From the NCBI RefSeq assembly GCF_037027445.1, contig NZ_JBANDL010000002.1, forward strand, positions 1,798,001 to 1,862,000: a stretch of 64,000 bases of DNA, written 5' to 3'. The DNA is from Lysobacter firmicutimachus. GTDB taxonomy: Bacteria > Pseudomonadota > Gammaproteobacteria > Xanthomonadales > Xanthomonadaceae. Shown piece by piece: positions 8,468 through 17,493 of the stretch (the first letter of the stretch is position 1; each line of letters starts with the position of its first letter). A program made the position numbers and the translations under genes. The notes under the pieces are model-generated. The model saw nothing but the letters and a program-made list of their open reading frames with translations, did no database searches and was not told the DNA's origin.

Positions 8468-9144
8468 GCGCCGAGCCCACCCTGACCCACATCGACCGCG
8501 ACGGCCGCCCGGCGATGGTCGACGTGTCCGCCAAGGCGGCCACCGCGCGCGAGGCGACGGCGCGCTGCCGGGTGACGTTTCCGGCCGCGGTCGCGGCGCA
8601 ATTGCGCGCCAGCGGCCTGCGCAGCAAGAAAGGTGCGGTGATCGACACCGCGATCGTCGCCGGCACGATCGCGGTCAAGCGCACCCACGAACTGATTCCG
8701 TTCTGCCATCCGCTGCCGATCGATGGCTGCCGCATCGCCATCGACTGGGACGGCGAGCGCAGCCTGGCGATCGACTGCGCGGTGCGCACCGTGCATCGCA
8801 CCGGGGTCGAGATGGAAGCGCTGACCGGCGCCACGGTCGCGGCGCTGACCGTGTACGACATGTGCAAGGCCTTGTCGCACGCGATCGTGCTCGGACCGGC
8901 GCGCCTGCTCGGCAAGCGCGGCGGCAAGCGCGATTTCGGCCGCAGCGGATTCGACGGCGACGCGACTGCGGCGGCCGCGCAATCGCGGCGGAGAACATCC
9001 AAGCCGGCGGCTGCGGCGGCGCCGGTCGCGGCCCAACCCGCGGCCGGCGAGCGCGCTGCGCGGCGGCCGGCGGCCAGCCAGACGAGCGCCGCCGGGTCGG
9101 CCGCGACCAAGCCGGTGCGCGCGCGCCGCCGGGGTAGCGCATGA
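8464..9144 (+). CDS. moaC: cyclic pyranopterin monophosphate synthase MoaC with C-terminal tail
   Basis: 226 residues from a TTG start overlapping the previous stop. The start is set by the conserved N-terminus [20 protein letters not shown]. MoaC converts 3',8-cyclo-GTP to cPMP. Family motifs are [18 protein letters not shown] and [22 protein letters not shown]. The family is usually about 160 residues; here about 60 extra residues, Ala/Arg/Pro-rich and likely disordered, follow the core. Overlaps moaD by 4 bp. Confidence 0.93.
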   Translation: MSAEPTLTHIDRDGRPAMVDVSAKAATAREATARCRVTFPAAVAAQLRASGLRSKKGAVIDTAIVAGTIAVKRTHELIPFCHPLPIDGCRIAIDWDGERSLAIDCAVRTVHRTGVEMEALTGATVAALTVYDMCKALSHAIVLGPARLLGKRGGKRDFGRSGFDGDATAAAAQSRRRTSKPAAAAAPVAAQPAAGERAARRPAASQTSAAGSAATKPVRARRRGSA

Positions 9145-9383
9145 GCCGGCTGACCGTGCTGTATTTCGCCAGCCTGCGCGACGCCGCCGGGGTCGCCAGC
9201 GAGGCGGTCGAAGCCGACGGCCCCGACCTGCGCGCCTTGTACGAAACCCTGCGCCGGCGCCACGGCTTCGCCTTGCCGGTCGAACGGCTGCGGGTCGCCG
9301 TGGACGGCGATTTCGCGGATTGGAACGAGGCGCCGCGCGCGGGCAGCGAAGTGGCCTTCATTCCGCCGGTCTCGGGAGGCTGA
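9141..9383 (+). CDS. moaD: molybdopterin synthase sulfur carrier subunit MoaD
   Basis: 80 residues, ubiquitin-like fold ending in the obligatory Gly-Gly (FIPPVSGG) that is activated as thiocarboxylate. The N-terminus [14 protein letters not shown] is typical. It forms the synthase with MoaE, encoded 3 bp downstream, and overlaps moaC by 4 bp. Confidence 0.95.
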   Translation: MSRLTVLYFASLRDAAGVASEAVEADGPDLRALYETLRRRHGFALPVERLRVAVDGDFADWNEAPRAGSEVAFIPPVSGG

Positions 9384-9386
9384 GCG

Positions 9387-9809
9387 ATGGCGCGCTTCCG
9401 ATTGTCCGAGCATCCGTTCGAGATCGCGCCGCTGCGCGAGCGCCTGCTCAGCGAGCGCGCCGGCGCCTACGCCGGCTTCGAGGGCTGGGTGCGCGACCAC
9501 CACGACGGCCGCGCCGTGGCCGGCTTGCGCTACGAAAGCTACGCCGCCCTGGCCGAGGCCGAGGGCGAGCGGGTGCTGGCCGAGGCGATGGAAAAGTTCG
9601 CCATCGTCGAAGCCTGTTGCGTGCACCGGGTCGGCGATCTGGCGATCGGCGAACTGGCGGTGTGGGTCGGCGTCAGCGCCGCGCATCGCGATGCCGCGTT
9701 CGCCGCCTGCCGCTACATCATCGACGAGACCAAGCGGCGCGTGCCGATCTGGAAGCACGAGCGCTACGCCGACGGTGCCGCCGACTGGCTGCACCCCGAA
9801 CCGCCGTAA
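9387..9809 (+). CDS. moaE: molybdopterin synthase catalytic subunit MoaE
   Basis: 140 residues. Large subunit that inserts sulfur into cPMP to make molybdopterin. Family signatures are GAYAGFEGWVRDHHDGR, the active-site region VHRVGDLAIGELAVWV and the terminal DETKRRVPIWKHERY with catalytic lysines. Last gene of the Mo-cofactor set. Confidence 0.95.
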   Translation: MARFRLSEHPFEIAPLRERLLSERAGAYAGFEGWVRDHHDGRAVAGLRYESYAALAEAEGERVLAEAMEKFAIVEACCVHRVGDLAIGELAVWVGVSAAHRDAAFAACRYIIDETKRRVPIWKHERYADGAADWLHPEPP

Positions 9810-9918
9810 ACGCCGGCGCGCGAATGCGACGCAGGTGCGCGGCCGCTGGCCGGCGTTGCGCTAGGCTCCGCTCGACGCCGTCGTGCGCTGTCGCAAACCT
9901 CATCGGAGCCGAACCGCC

Positions 9919-10926
9919 ATGCGCTTGCGATCCCTGGGACTGGGCCTGTATCTACTGATCGCGCCTGCGGCCGCGGGCGAATTGCTGGTCGGCAACAAGG
10001 CGGCCGATACAGTCTGGCGCCTGTCCCTGGACGACGGACGCAAGCTGCGCGCATTCGCCAGCGGACGCGGTCCGCACGAAATCGCGGTCGCCGACGACGG
10101 CGCGTTGGCGGTGGTCGCCGATTACGGCGACAAGGACGCGCCCGGGCATACCCTGACCGTGCTCGACCTGCACGGAAAACAGCCGCCGCGACGGATCGGG
10201 CTGGGCCGCCACGGCCGCCCGCACGGCCTGCGTTTCCTGCCCGGCGGGCGCGAGTTGCTGGTCACCACCGAGGCCACTTCGCAGCTGTTGCGCGTGGATG
10301 TCGCCGACGGACGGATCGTGGCCGAGATCGCGCTCGGCGAGGGTCGCGGCCACATGGTCGCGGTGAGCGCCGACGGCGCCAGCGCCTATGTCAGCAAGAT
10401 CGACCGCGGCACGCTCAGCCGGATCGACCTGCGCCGCAACCGCAAGACCGACGAAGTCGCCGCCGGCGCCGGCGCCGAAGGCCTGGCGGTGCGGCCCGGC
10501 AGCGGCGAGATCTGGGTCGGCAACCGCGAGGCCGGCACGGTGACCGTGCACGACCCGGACGACCTGTCGATCCGCGCGGCCCTGGACAGCCCGGGCTTTC
10601 CGATCCGCGTCGCGTTCACCGCCGACGGCCGCTACGCCATGGTCAGCAACGCGCGCGCGGCCACCCTGTCGGTGTTCGACGCGCGGCGCAAGCGCCTGCA
10701 TGCGCGCGTCTCGCTGGCGCGCGAGGGCGTCGAGTATCGCGATACCTTGCTCGGCCGCGCCGCGCTGCCGATCGGCGCGATCGCCGACCCGCGGCGGCCG
10801 CGCGTCTATGTCGCGATCAGCGGCGGCGACGAGATCGCGGTGATCGATCGCCGTCGCTGGCGGGTCGTGGCGCGCTGGCCGACCGGGCGCGAGCCGGACG
10901 CGTTGGCGTTGACGCCTGCGCCCTGA
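9919..10926 (+). CDS. secreted YVTN-type beta-propeller protein
   Basis: 335 residues with a Sec signal peptide (MRLRSLGLGLYLLIAPAAAG). The mature part is a run of about 40-residue blades with the YVTN/NHL-like pattern (GRGPHEIAVADDGALAVVAD, LRVDVADGRIVAEIALGEG, PIGAIADPRRPRVYVAISG). Such periplasmic propellers often accompany PQQ or Mo enzymes as binding or scaffold proteins. Placement after the moa genes hints at a link, but it has its own leader region, and no catalytic residues are recognisable. Confidence 0.8.
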   Translation: MRLRSLGLGLYLLIAPAAAGELLVGNKAADTVWRLSLDDGRKLRAFASGRGPHEIAVADDGALAVVADYGDKDAPGHTLTVLDLHGKQPPRRIGLGRHGRPHGLRFLPGGRELLVTTEATSQLLRVDVADGRIVAEIALGEGRGHMVAVSADGASAYVSKIDRGTLSRIDLRRNRKTDEVAAGAGAEGLAVRPGSGEIWVGNREAGTVTVHDPDDLSIRAALDSPGFPIRVAFTADGRYAMVSNARAATLSVFDARRKRLHARVSLAREGVEYRDTLLGRAALPIGAIADPRRPRVYVAISGGDEIAVIDRRRWRVVARWPTGREPDALALTPAP

Positions 10927-10932
10927 GCGATT

Positions 10933-11181
10933 TCAGGCGTCGAGGGCGACGACCGCTTCGCCTTGGCGCGCCGCGCCCGGGGTGATCCCGAGCACGCGCT
11001 TGAACGCGCGCGAGAACGCGGCTTCGGATTGGTAGCCCAGTTGTTCGGCGATATCGGCGATGGCCCGGTCGCCTTCGCGCAGCCAGGTCAGGGCGACGTG
11101 CATGCGCCAGCGCGCCAGGTACTGCCTGGCCGGTTCGCCGACCTGTTGGTGGAAACGCGCGGCGAAGGCCGAGCGCGACAT
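10933..11181 (-). pseudogene. AraC family regulator, only the C-terminal HTH left
   Basis: 83 codons encoding MSRSAFAARFHQQVG...YLARWRMHVALTWL...AIADIAEQLGYQSEAAFSRAFKR, the two helix-turn-helix motifs of an AraC DNA-binding domain. The ATG shown is the conserved internal Met of the HTH (normally preceded by LA..AG), so about 200 N-terminal residues are missing. Upstream sequence switches at once to another gene's body on the opposite strand. This is a truncated remnant, not a functional regulator. Confidence 0.8.
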
Positions 11182-11527
11182 CGCCGAAACCGCGGCCTGG
11201 GCCTTGCTGGCGCGACATTGGCGCGGAGTGGAAGTGCGCGAGCTGCTCGGCGAGCGCGACCTGAGCCATGCGCAGGCCGCCGCGATCCTGGGCCAACGCC
11301 TGGGCCTGTCGGATCTGGAGTACCGGCAGTTGGAGCCGGGCGAGGCGGTGGACGGGCTGATCGGCGCCGGCTTCGCGCCGGATCTGGCCGCGGCCTATGT
11401 CGAACTGGCCCGCAGCATCAACGCCGAGTTGATCCGTTCGCTGCAGGGGCGCAATGCGACCAACACGCCGCCGACCCGGTTCGAGGATTTCGCCGAGGCG
11501 TTGGCGCAGGCGTATCGGGCGATGTAG
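11172..11527 (+). pseudogene. NmrA-like NAD(P)-binding protein, only the C-terminal part left
   Basis: The open frame encodes RDIAETAAWALL...VRELLGERDLSHAQAAAILGQRLGLSDLEYRQL...GAGFAPDLAAAYVELARSINAE, which fits the C-terminal half of NmrA/NAD(P)H-binding proteins. The Rossmann half (GATGxxG) is absent. The first matching residues fall exactly where the AraC homology on the other strand stops. This indicates a deletion that removed the facing 5' halves of a divergent pair. A start codon with a ribosome site is not apparent. Confidence 0.75.
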
Positions 11528-11628
11528 GCGCAGGGGCGGCCAGGCGCGCCGAGGCCGGTCCGGCAGCCTCGGCCGGCGCGGGCGAGGCGATAGAGAGCGG
11601 AGCGGGAATGCCGGCCCGAAAAGGCGGC

Positions 11629-11732
11629 GGCCCCGCAAGCGTGACTCCGGCGCCCGAATCAGTCGATACCGTTGCTGCCTTCCGGCCCTGGCGGGGTTTT
11701 CGACCTATCGTCGCGGAGGCGCCAACGGGGCC
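11629..11732 (-). ncRNA. ffs: signal recognition particle 4.5S RNA (small bacterial type)
   Basis: On the minus strand a ~104-nt RNA folds end to end: 5' GGCCCCG pairs with 3' CGGGGCC. The apical part carries the conserved SRP domain IV sequence CCAGGGCCGGAAGGCAGCAA, including the GGAA tetraloop and the asymmetric AGCA internal loop that binds Ffh. It is followed by a GC/T-rich tail (CCGCCGCCTTTT). It guides co-translational targeting with Ffh and FtsY. The ends are approximate. Confidence 0.92.
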
Positions 11733-12041
11733 ACCATAGACTCGGCGATGCGCAGGCGCGTCGCGAGGCCCGGCATTCTGCCTGAGCCCCCGCCGCGGCG
11801 CAATCGCGGCCGCGGCGGGCGTTCAGCGCCGCCGCGTCTCGCGGTCTCGCGGCGGCGGCATCGGCTGCGCGCCTGGATCGATCGCGGCAGGGCTCGGGAC
11901 GCCCGGGCCCGCGGCCGCCGACGGTCTCGTCCGGGCCCGCCAGGAGGGCCGGCGAGGCCGTGCGTCGGCGTCATACGCTGAAACCCACGAGTGAAGCCGG
12001 CCGTTGAAACCTGCCGTAGAAACCGGCCGTAGAATCGGCGC

Positions 12042-12776
12042 ATGCGCATCGCAGTGCTCTCCGACATCCACGGCAACCTCGGTGCACTCGAGGCGGTGAT
12101 CGCCGACTTTCGCCGGCGCGGCGTCGAGCATGCGGTCGACCTGGGCGACCTGCTGTCGGGCCCGCTGCAGCCGTGCGCGACCGCGGACCGGTTGATCGAA
12201 CTGGGCTGGCCGACCATCGCCGGCAACCACGAGCGCCAAGTGCTGTTCGATCCGCTCGAACGCATGAGCGCTTCCGACCGCCACGCCGCTGCGGAACTGC
12301 GCCCGGATCAGCGCGACTGGCTGCGCGCGCTGCCGCCGAGCCTGCGCCTGGACGAAGAGGTGTTGCTGGTGCACGGCACCCCCGCCAGCGATCTGGCATG
12401 CTTCCTGCAAACCATCGACGCCGGCGGCATGCGTGCCGCGCACGCCGGCGAGATCGCGCGACGCGCCGGCGACGACCCGGCGCGCCTGATCCTGTGCGGC
12501 CACACCCATGTGCCGCGCGCGTTGCGGCTCGACGACGGACGCCTGATCGTCAATCCCGGCAGCGTCGGCTTGCAGGCCTACGCCGGCGAGCATCCGCACC
12601 CGCACCGGGTCGAGAACGGTTCGCCGCAGGCGCGCTACGCCATCGTCGAACGCGACCGTGACGGCTGGCATGCGCAACTGCTGCAAGTCGACTACGACTG
12701 GGGCGCGGCGGCGGCGCTGGCCCGCCGCAACGGCCGCGAAGATTGGGCCCGCGCGCTGCTGACAGGACGCGTCTGA
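12042..12776 (+). CDS. metallophosphoesterase (YfcE/MJ0936-like)
   Basis: 244 residues, ATG. Calcineurin-like phosphoesterase with all metal motifs: SDIHGNLGALEAV, DLGDLLSGP, AGNHERQ, LLVHGTP and CGHTHVPRA, followed by NPGSVGLQ. Members of this branch hydrolyse cyclic or simple phosphodiesters; the substrate is unknown. It stands alone between the SRP RNA (minus strand) and a repeat-rich gap. Confidence 0.88.
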   Translation: MRIAVLSDIHGNLGALEAVIADFRRRGVEHAVDLGDLLSGPLQPCATADRLIELGWPTIAGNHERQVLFDPLERMSASDRHAAAELRPDQRDWLRALPPSLRLDEEVLLVHGTPASDLACFLQTIDAGGMRAAHAGEIARRAGDDPARLILCGHTHVPRALRLDDGRLIVNPGSVGLQAYAGEHPHPHRVENGSPQARYAIVERDRDGWHAQLLQVDYDWGAAAALARRNGREDWARALLTGRV

Positions 12777-12804
12777 CCCCAGCGCCGAGTCGGATCCTGC
12801 GTCT

Positions 12805-12905
12805 GTAGGAGCGGCGCGAGCCGCGACAGCGTTCTTGCGGCCTCGCGCCGTCTAGTCGATTTCAGGATGCAAGCAAGGCTTCCGCTCGCAAGCGGACGGG
12901 GACTG
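12805..12905 (+). repeat. GTAG-REP hairpin with partial downstream repeat
   Basis: Begins with a GTAG-headed REP unit (GTAGGAGCGGCGCGAGCCGCGAC; GCGGC/GCCGC stem). It continues with sequence that resembles the longer repeats at 35872 and 43940 (ttcttgcggcctcgcgccgt, then aaggcttccgctcgcaagcgg), so it is a decayed or partial member of the same family. Lies after the metallophosphoesterase stop. Confidence 0.75.
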
Positions 12906-13186
12906 TCTTGGGGCGCCCCAAAAGTCCCGCCGGATGTCCTTCGGTCAAAATCGGCAGAAAAGCCCGGACACGGAAATCTCCGCTGCGGCTTCGATGCCGG
13001 CGCCGGGATTTTTCGATAAGACATCCCTGTCTTATCGAGGCATGCGCTTCAACCGCAGATCGCACGTCTTGTGCGCCACCCTTCGGGCCTGCAGGCGCCG
13101 TCGCGGGTTCGCTGCTGCGCCAGGCTCTTCCGGCAACGGCGACACGGCAACTTAGGGGAGCGGGATACTCGGCCTCCGCATCCCTG
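12906..13186. other. intergenic, no gene recognised
   Basis: Convergent gap between the metallophosphoesterase and the beta-helix gene. Short open frames here have no coding character. A modest hairpin (ttatcgaaaaatccc... with aagacatccctgtcttatcg) lies near 13016-13037. Nothing else is recognisable. Confidence 0.5.
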
Positions 13187-14461
13187 TCAGCGCTGCACCA
13201 CGAACGTCGCCGCGGTCGCGTTCAAGGTATTGCACTGCTCGAACAATAACCGGTCGCGATTGACTGTGGCGTAGGACTCGTGCCGGCCCATCAACTGGCA
13301 GGACTGCCATTTCACGAACGGCATGTCGCCGTTGCGCGGGCGGTAGGTGACCGGGAACGCCAGCGGTCCGACCGAGGACACATGCGCCCAGGCCGCGTCG
13401 GTGCAGCTGATGAACGTCAGGCTGCCGTTCTTGGCGTCCCAGCCGCAGTTGAGCAGCTTGCTGCTGGTCGAGCGCAGTTCGAAGCGCACGCCGATCACGA
13501 CCAGGGTCTTGACCGTATTGGAATGGCTCTGCGCCGGCAGATCGAAGAACACCGACGGCACCTGCGGATCGGTATTGGTGTGGATCCACGAACCGCCGTA
13601 GACGTTGATGTAGCCGCCCTTGACGAAGCGCAGCAGGGTGCCGCTCTTGTACTCGAACTTGCAGTCGCGGAACCAGAAGTTGAGGAACTGGTCCTGCTGG
13701 GCGAACTCCGGCGACATGCCCGAATGCAGGAAAGCGTCGCCGATCACCACGTCGTTGGCCAGGTGGCAGCGGTTGAACGACCATTCCGAGTTGAGGTTGG
13801 AGTCGCTCGGGCCGTCGAGGCCGATGATTCGCTCCCACGGGCCGCGCCATTCGACATCGTCGAAAGCGAAGTCCTGATTGGAATCGTTGACCGCCGACCA
13901 GGCGAACAGCCAGCTTAGGCCGGCGCGCGCCGAACGGAAGCCGATCTCGCGCACGCGGAACTGGCGCAGGCGGCCGGCCGCGGTCATCAGGTTGTTGTTG
14001 AAGCGGTCGCCGCTGGCCAGCGGCGCGTCGAACAGGATTTCCGAGCTGCGCTTGCCCTGACCCTCGATTACGTAATTGCGCAACTGCGGACCGACCATCG
14101 GCAGCAGCGCGTCGGCCTTGGTCACCCGGTACACGCCGGCGGGGAAATACAGATGGTGGGTCAGCCAGCCGTTGCTGTTGACCGAGGCGAACACCGCATC
14201 GCGGGCGCGCTCGATCGCCGCAGTGTCGTCGGTGCTGCCGTTGCCGACGGCGCCGTAGTCCTTGACGTTGACCCGGCCGTCGGCGGGCAGCGCCAGCGCG
14301 CCGGCGGCGGCCGTCGTGCGACGCGGGCTCGGCGCGACCGCTGCTGCGGCGGCCGCGCCGGCGCTAGCGGTGGCCGCGGCCATCAGGCCGGCGGCGCCGA
14401 TCAGCTGGCGGCGCGAACGCGAAGTCGGGGTGGCGTCGTTGGCGGGAATCTTCTTGCTCAT
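13187..14461 (-). CDS. Tat-exported pectate-lyase-superfamily beta-helix protein
   Basis: 424 residues from the ATG at 14461 (MSKKIPANDATPTS). A twin-arginine leader (SRSRRQLIGAAGLMAAATA) is followed by an Ala/Pro linker. The mature N-terminus is NVKDYGAVGNGSTDDTAAIE...LYFPAGVYRVT, the signature of GH28-related/pectate_lyase_3 right-handed beta-helices. Later repeats alternate short strands with buried Asn/Cys. Catalytic residues cannot be assigned. Likely a periplasmic or secreted polysaccharide-binding or -cleaving protein. It is a single gene with no nearby sugar-use genes. Confidence 0.8.
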   Translation of the reverse strand: MSKKIPANDATPTSRSRRQLIGAAGLMAAATASAGAAAAAAVAPSPRRTTAAAGALALPADGRVNVKDYGAVGNGSTDDTAAIERARDAVFASVNSNGWLTHHLYFPAGVYRVTKADALLPMVGPQLRNYVIEGQGKRSSEILFDAPLASGDRFNNNLMTAAGRLRQFRVREIGFRSARAGLSWLFAWSAVNDSNQDFAFDDVEWRGPWERIIGLDGPSDSNLNSEWSFNRCHLANDVVIGDAFLHSGMSPEFAQQDQFLNFWFRDCKFEYKSGTLLRFVKGGYINVYGGSWIHTNTDPQVPSVFFDLPAQSHSNTVKTLVVIGVRFELRSTSSKLLNCGWDAKNGSLTFISCTDAAWAHVSSVGPLAFPVTYRPRNGDMPFVKWQSCQLMGRHESYATVNRDRLLFEQCNTLNATAATFVVQR

Positions 14462-14950
14462 GAGAATCCTTGTGTGGTGGATGCGCCCGCAAGGGCGAGA
14501 GCCGCGACGGCGGCGGGGCGCACGCGGATTTGGCCGCTCCGTCGCGAGCCGCGCGCAATCTAGGCGCCACGCCTCTATGGAATTGCGATGAGCAACGCAA
14601 TTCGCCCGTGCGACTGCGATGGCAGTTGTAACGAAAGGTTGTAGTGAGTCCGCAGTCGCGCTCTGTCCATACGCCGACGCGCCGCACTGCGACCGCCGGT
14701 CGGCGATGGAAGGCGCTGGCGCGCATCGTCTGTGCGCGCCCACGCGATCGACGCCCCCTGCGCCGCGCACGACCCTCGGTGCCGGCCGGCGGAGATGTCG
14801 GGGGTGGCGGGGCGCGTTCGGCGTCGTTCGCCGTGGAACAGCGTGGTTCCGCCAAGCCGTTGGCGTTGCGGAACTGAGCGGTTCAGCCCCGCGGTGGGGC
14901 CGGTGCGCCGGCCCTGGCCGGCGCTGGCATAACGCGTAGACTGTCGCTCT
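14462..14950. other. intergenic, promoter region only
   Basis: Divergent gap of about 490 bp between the beta-helix gene (minus) and the bphO remnant (plus). It must hold promoters for both. I see no structured RNA, repeat or convincing small gene. Short open frames on both strands overlap one another and show no conserved motif. Confidence 0.5.
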
Positions 14951-15510
14951 TTGCCCGGTTCAGCCGTCGAATTGAATACGCTGCAAATCGAGTTGCGGGC
15001 TGCGACTGCCGCGCAACACACCCGGTTGGATCGGCTGATGGCCGGCGGCTTGAGCGATCACATGGGCTATGCGCGCTACTTGCGCGGCATGGCGGCGCTG
15101 GTCTCGATCTTGGCCCTGGCACCGGAGGAACTGTCGGCGCGCGCGCTGTGGCGACCTGGTTCGATGGCCAGCGCCCGGCCTTGCTGACGCAGGACCTGCA
15201 ACAGTTGGGCGCGGCGCCGTCAGCGCCGCCGCCGGCCTTGCCGCCGAGTTGGTGGATGGGGGAACCTACGTCCTGGAAGGCTCGGCCCTCGGCGCCCGGC
15301 TGCTGTTGCGCAATCTCGCCGGCCTGCGCCGGACCGATCCCGATATGCCGCAGTCGTTCTGCAGCGCCACGCCGAGCGCAGCCAGCGTTGGCCGCGCTTC
15401 CTCGCCGCGCTGGCCGGCCTGCGCGGACCGATGCGCGAGGACGCAGAGCGCGGCGCGCGGCACGCCTTCGGCCTGGTGGCCGAGGCCATGACTTCCGAGG
15501 ATCTCGCATG
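14951..15510 (+). pseudogene. bphO: biliverdin-producing heme oxygenase, frameshifted
   Basis: The heme oxygenase fold can be read only by changing frame. ELRAATAAQHTRLDRLM (proximal heme His) and YARYLRGMAAL come first, then FDGQRPALLTQDLQQLGA, then YVLEGSALGARLLLRN, then RWPRFLAALAGLRG...ARHAFGLVAEAM to a TGA that overlaps the next ATG. At least three frame changes fall between about 15140 and 15365. The enzyme would make biliverdin for the adjacent phytochrome, and both genes are broken. Likely start is TTG at 14951 or 14972. Confidence 0.82.
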
Positions 15511-16764
15511 ATCGACCCCAAACTGCAGGCGGCGTACGACGAGTGCGCGCGCGAGCCGATCCACCTTAGCGGCGCGATCCAGCCGCACGGCGTCCTGCTG
15601 GCGTACGCGCCGCGCAACGGCCGCCTGGTGGCGGTATCGGAGAACGCCGGCGACTTGTTCGGCCGCAGCGCCCAGGAACTGCTCGGACAACCGACCGTCT
15701 GCGAGTGATCCCGGACGCCGGCTACGCGCCGGTGTCGGTGCATTGCGCGGCCAGCGCCGCGCCGCTGGACATGAGCTTCGACTTGCTGCGCAGCGTGTCG
15801 CCGGTGCACCTTGGAGTACCTGCGCAACATGGGCGTAGGCGCCTCGATGTCGATTTCGCTGATCGTCGACGGCCGGCTGTGGGGCTTGATCGCCTGCCAT
15901 CATCCGCAGCCGCGTCCGGTCGACGCCGCGCAACGCATCGCCGCCGACGTATTCGGCCGTTACGTCTCGCTGCTGCTGAGTAGCCGCGACCTCAAGCGGG
16001 TCGGTGCCGCCGAATCGGCCTCCCGCGCGCACCGGGTGCGCCTGGAACAAGCGCTCAGCGACGGCACCCCGGCCCTGCGTACCTTGCGCGACGAAGCCGG
16101 CGCCCTGCTCGGCGCTTCCTGCGCGCATGGCCTGGCCTTGGTCGCCGGCGACCAGCAGGTGCTCGGAGAGTGCGTGGACGAGGCGGCGGTCGAGGCCGCC
16201 TTGGCCTGGGCGCGGGCGAATGCCGGCCACGAAGCGGCGGGCAGCGCCGACCGTACGGCCTGGAACCCGTCCGGCGAGGGGCCGGCCGGACTGTTCGCGG
16301 TGCCGCTGGAAGGCGGCACCCTGGGCTGGCTGCTGTTGTTCCGCGAAGAGCAGATCGAGCACGTGCGCTGGGCCGGCGCGCCGTCCGACGCCTACCAGCT
16401 CGATGCCGGCAGCCTGAAGATCGGCCCGCGCGCGAGCTTCCAAGAATGGAACCAGACCGTGCGCGGCACCTCCGAGCCGTGGACCGGCGAGGACGCCGAG
16501 CGCGCCGAACGCCTGCGCCTGCTGTTGCTGCGCTATCTGCACGCGCCGGCCAGCGAGCCGGCCGAGCGCGATACCGGCGGCCGCTTGGTGCGCCTGGACG
16601 CCTACGGCCACCGTCGCCGCCTGACCCTCCTGGCCAACCTGCTCGCCGACGCCGCCGATCACCTGGATCCGCAGCAGCGCGAGCGCATGAGCGGCCTGAT
16701 CGGCGAACTCGAGGCGATCGTGTCCACGCCGGCGAACCTCGGCGAACGCCAGGCCGCCGGCTGA
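15508..16764 (+). pseudogene. bphP: bacteriophytochrome, internal deletion and frameshift
   Basis: The ATG overlaps the bphO stop. The N-terminus is classical: DECAREPIHLSGAIQPHG, with Cys13 as biliverdin attachment site, and the start of the PAS domain to GQPTV (about 15695). About 150 residues, including most of the GAF domain with its DIP motif, are missing. Sequence resumes with VIPDAGYAPV...LRSVSPVHL. One extra base (near 15808) then shifts frame to EYLRNMGVGASMSISLIVDG, and the PHY domain follows intact (GPRASFQEWNQTVRG). It ends after PHY with no kinase or PAS output. It cannot make a working photoreceptor. Confidence 0.85.
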
Positions 16765-16930
16765 CTGGGCGGTCGTGTTCGCGCCGGCGTCATCGCCTGC
16801 CGACGCCGCCTTCATGTTCCTTGCGGCTGCACTGTCCGCGCGGCGTCGTTTAACGACATGTCGATTGGCATCGGCCGGCGATCGCGGCTCCATAGAGGGG
16901 CCGCGATCGGCGGCGCGAGCGGGACAGGGC

Positions 16931-17254
16931 ATGAAGGCGTGGCAGCGCGAGCACGACCTCAACGCATTGCAGGCATTGGCGAACCTGATCGCCGCCCTGC
17001 TGCGCCAGGCAGAACTCGCTGCCGAGGATTGCGGCGAGGCCGAGATCGAGCGCGCGCAGGCCTGCGCGGCGTTGGATGCGGCCTTGCTGCGGCAACTGGC
17101 GGCGCGCGACGGCAGCGAACGCGCCGCGACCGAGTTGAGCGCGCGCCTGTGCGCCGTCGAGGCCGAACTGGGCGAATGTCTGTACTGGCATCGCCCGAGG
17201 CGGGCTCGCGCTTGCGCCTGCAGCGCGTCGCGATCTACGAACTGCAGGCCTTGA
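16931..17254 (+). CDS. small helical hypothetical protein, possibly frameshifted at its end
   Basis: 107 residues from ATG. Residues 1-85 are Leu/Ala/Glu-rich helix (ALQALANLIAALLRQAELAAED). The last 25 are Arg/Cys-rich and look non-coding, and they overlap the next ORF by 79 bp. Either this is a separate gene with a long overlap, or the two are one gene split by a frameshift. No family recognised. It lies in a stretch of decaying genes. Confidence 0.35.
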   Translation: MKAWQREHDLNALQALANLIAALLRQAELAAEDCGEAEIERAQACAALDAALLRQLAARDGSERAATELSARLCAVEAELGECLYWHRPRRARACACSASRSTNCRP

Positions 17255-17487
17255 AGCTGCATGTCGACGACTACCTGCTGTTTCGCGATGCGCCGCGCCT
17301 GGGCGAGCGGTTCGAAGCGCTGGCGCGCGCGACCGACAGCCTGCAGCGCCAGCGCGGCGCCAACGCCGCTTTACAGGCCCATGCGCGCGCCGCCGGCCGG
17401 TCGCTGCGCGCCGCGCTGCAGGCACTGGACGGCGCCGCCGAACCGCAGAACGACGACCGCGAACTGAACCAGCGGCAGCGCGCCTGA
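17176..17487 (+). CDS. small helical hypothetical protein
   Basis: 103 residues if started at the ATG at 17176. Composition is that of an all-helical cytoplasmic protein (LRLQRVAIYELQALKLHVDD, RLGERFEALARATDSLQ). No motif recognised. It ends 6 bp before the next start. May be the second half of the preceding ORF after a frameshift. Confidence 0.4.
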   Translation: MSVLASPEAGSRLRLQRVAIYELQALKLHVDDYLLFRDAPRLGERFEALARATDSLQRQRGANAALQAHARAAGRSLRAALQALDGAAEPQNDDRELNQRQRA

Positions 17488-17493
17488 GCTCCG

